This document shows, one piece after another, positions 6,039 to 6,166 of a stretch of 6,166 nucleotides of DNA; the stretch's first letter is position 1; each line of letters begins with the position of its first letter. Made by a program: the position numbers and the translations under genes. The stretch is from Acidobacteriota bacterium (GTDB lineage Bacteria > Acidobacteriota > Terriglobia > UBA7540). The stretch is from assembly GCA_021828225.1 (NCBI GenBank), contig JAKASH010000195.1, positions 1 to 6,166 on the forward strand. Direction: 5' to 3'. Below the pieces are notes generated by a model, which was not told where the DNA came from, searched no databases, and worked only from the letters and a program-made list of their open reading frames with translations.

Positions 6039-6166
6039 CTAGAAGATCAGCTTGAGTGCGAACTGCATCACGCGGGGATCACCCGCGAGGCTGGAAATGC
6101 GGCCTACCGTACCTGGGCTCGAAACATCCGAATTCGGAATGCTGAACTGCGGCGTGTTGAACAGGT
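6039..6166 (-). CDS. Oar-like TonB-dependent receptor, C-terminal end (5' part beyond window)
   Basis: The minus strand encodes 41 residues ending at TAG (6041-6039): LFNTPQFSIPNSDVSSPG, TVGRISSLAGDP, RVMQFALKLIF. From family knowledge, 'FNTPQF...P......SPGTFGRI....DPRVMQFALKL.F' is the standard ending of the large (about 1,000-1,200 residue) TonB-dependent receptors of Acidobacteriota. These carry an N-terminal carboxypeptidase-regulatory-like domain and a 22-strand barrel. The terminal phenylalanine after alternating hydrophobic residues (QFALKLIF) is the beta-signal used for outer-membrane insertion by BamA. The substrate cannot be inferred from this fragment. The gene converges with the 4975 gene across a 500-base gap and is probably unrelated to the plus-strand genes; it provides the main taxonomic clue. 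Confidence 0.85.
   Translation of the reverse strand, partial: LFNTPQFSIPNSDVSSPGTVGRISSLAGDPRVMQFALKLIF

Noticed and set aside
1..6166. CRISPR array or insertion-sequence ends.
   Set aside because: No regularly spaced direct repeats and no transposase with paired terminal inverted repeats are visible.

Overview
The window looks like accessory DNA from an Acidobacteriota genome (class Terriglobia or a relative). The best clue is the right edge. On the minus strand it carries the last 41 residues of an Oar-like TonB-dependent outer-membrane receptor, whose tail (SPGTVGRISSLAGDPRVMQF...IF) is the signature ending of the large receptor family expanded in this phylum. The integrase type at the left edge and the moderate-to-high G+C coding style fit the same assignment. 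The assignment comes from recognising protein families, not from a database search.

Layout, left to right. (1) At 1-320, minus strand, is the N-terminal 106 codons of a tyrosine recombinase (phage-type integrase) with its own Shine-Dalgarno; the catalytic domain lies beyond the left edge. (2) At 321-1064 is a 744-base stretch without a convincing gene. It holds the putative integrase promoter, a 9-bp inverted repeat with a 47-base spacer, several short palindromes and, at its right end, an 11-bp tandem repeat abutting a sigma70-like promoter. (3) At 1065-1844, plus strand, is a nucleoside phosphorylase/nucleosidase-fold enzyme (PNP_UDP_1 superfamily), probably read from a nearly leaderless transcript. 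(4) At 1953-4601, plus strand, is an 882-residue membrane-anchored TPR-CHAT protease with an intact His/Cys dyad. (5) At 4602-4974 is a gene-free stretch ending in a strong palindrome over a possible promoter. (6) At 4975-5538, plus strand, is a 187-residue protein I cannot name with confidence, with a faint resemblance to HhH-GPD DNA glycosylases. (7) At 5539-6038 is a 500-base gene-free stretch with short palindromes between convergent genes. (8) At 6039-6166, minus strand, is the TonB-receptor C-terminus.

How the parts may work together: three plus-strand genes sit between a recombinase and a receptor gene. The phosphorylase and the CHAT protease are co-directional, 108 bases apart. CHAT proteases and nucleoside-phosphorylase-fold domains both recur in bacterial stress and conflict systems, so a nucleotide-linked/protease module is a reasonable hypothesis. 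Both families also have ordinary stand-alone members, and nothing in the sequence proves that they cooperate. The 4975 gene appears to have its own promoter and is probably a separate unit.
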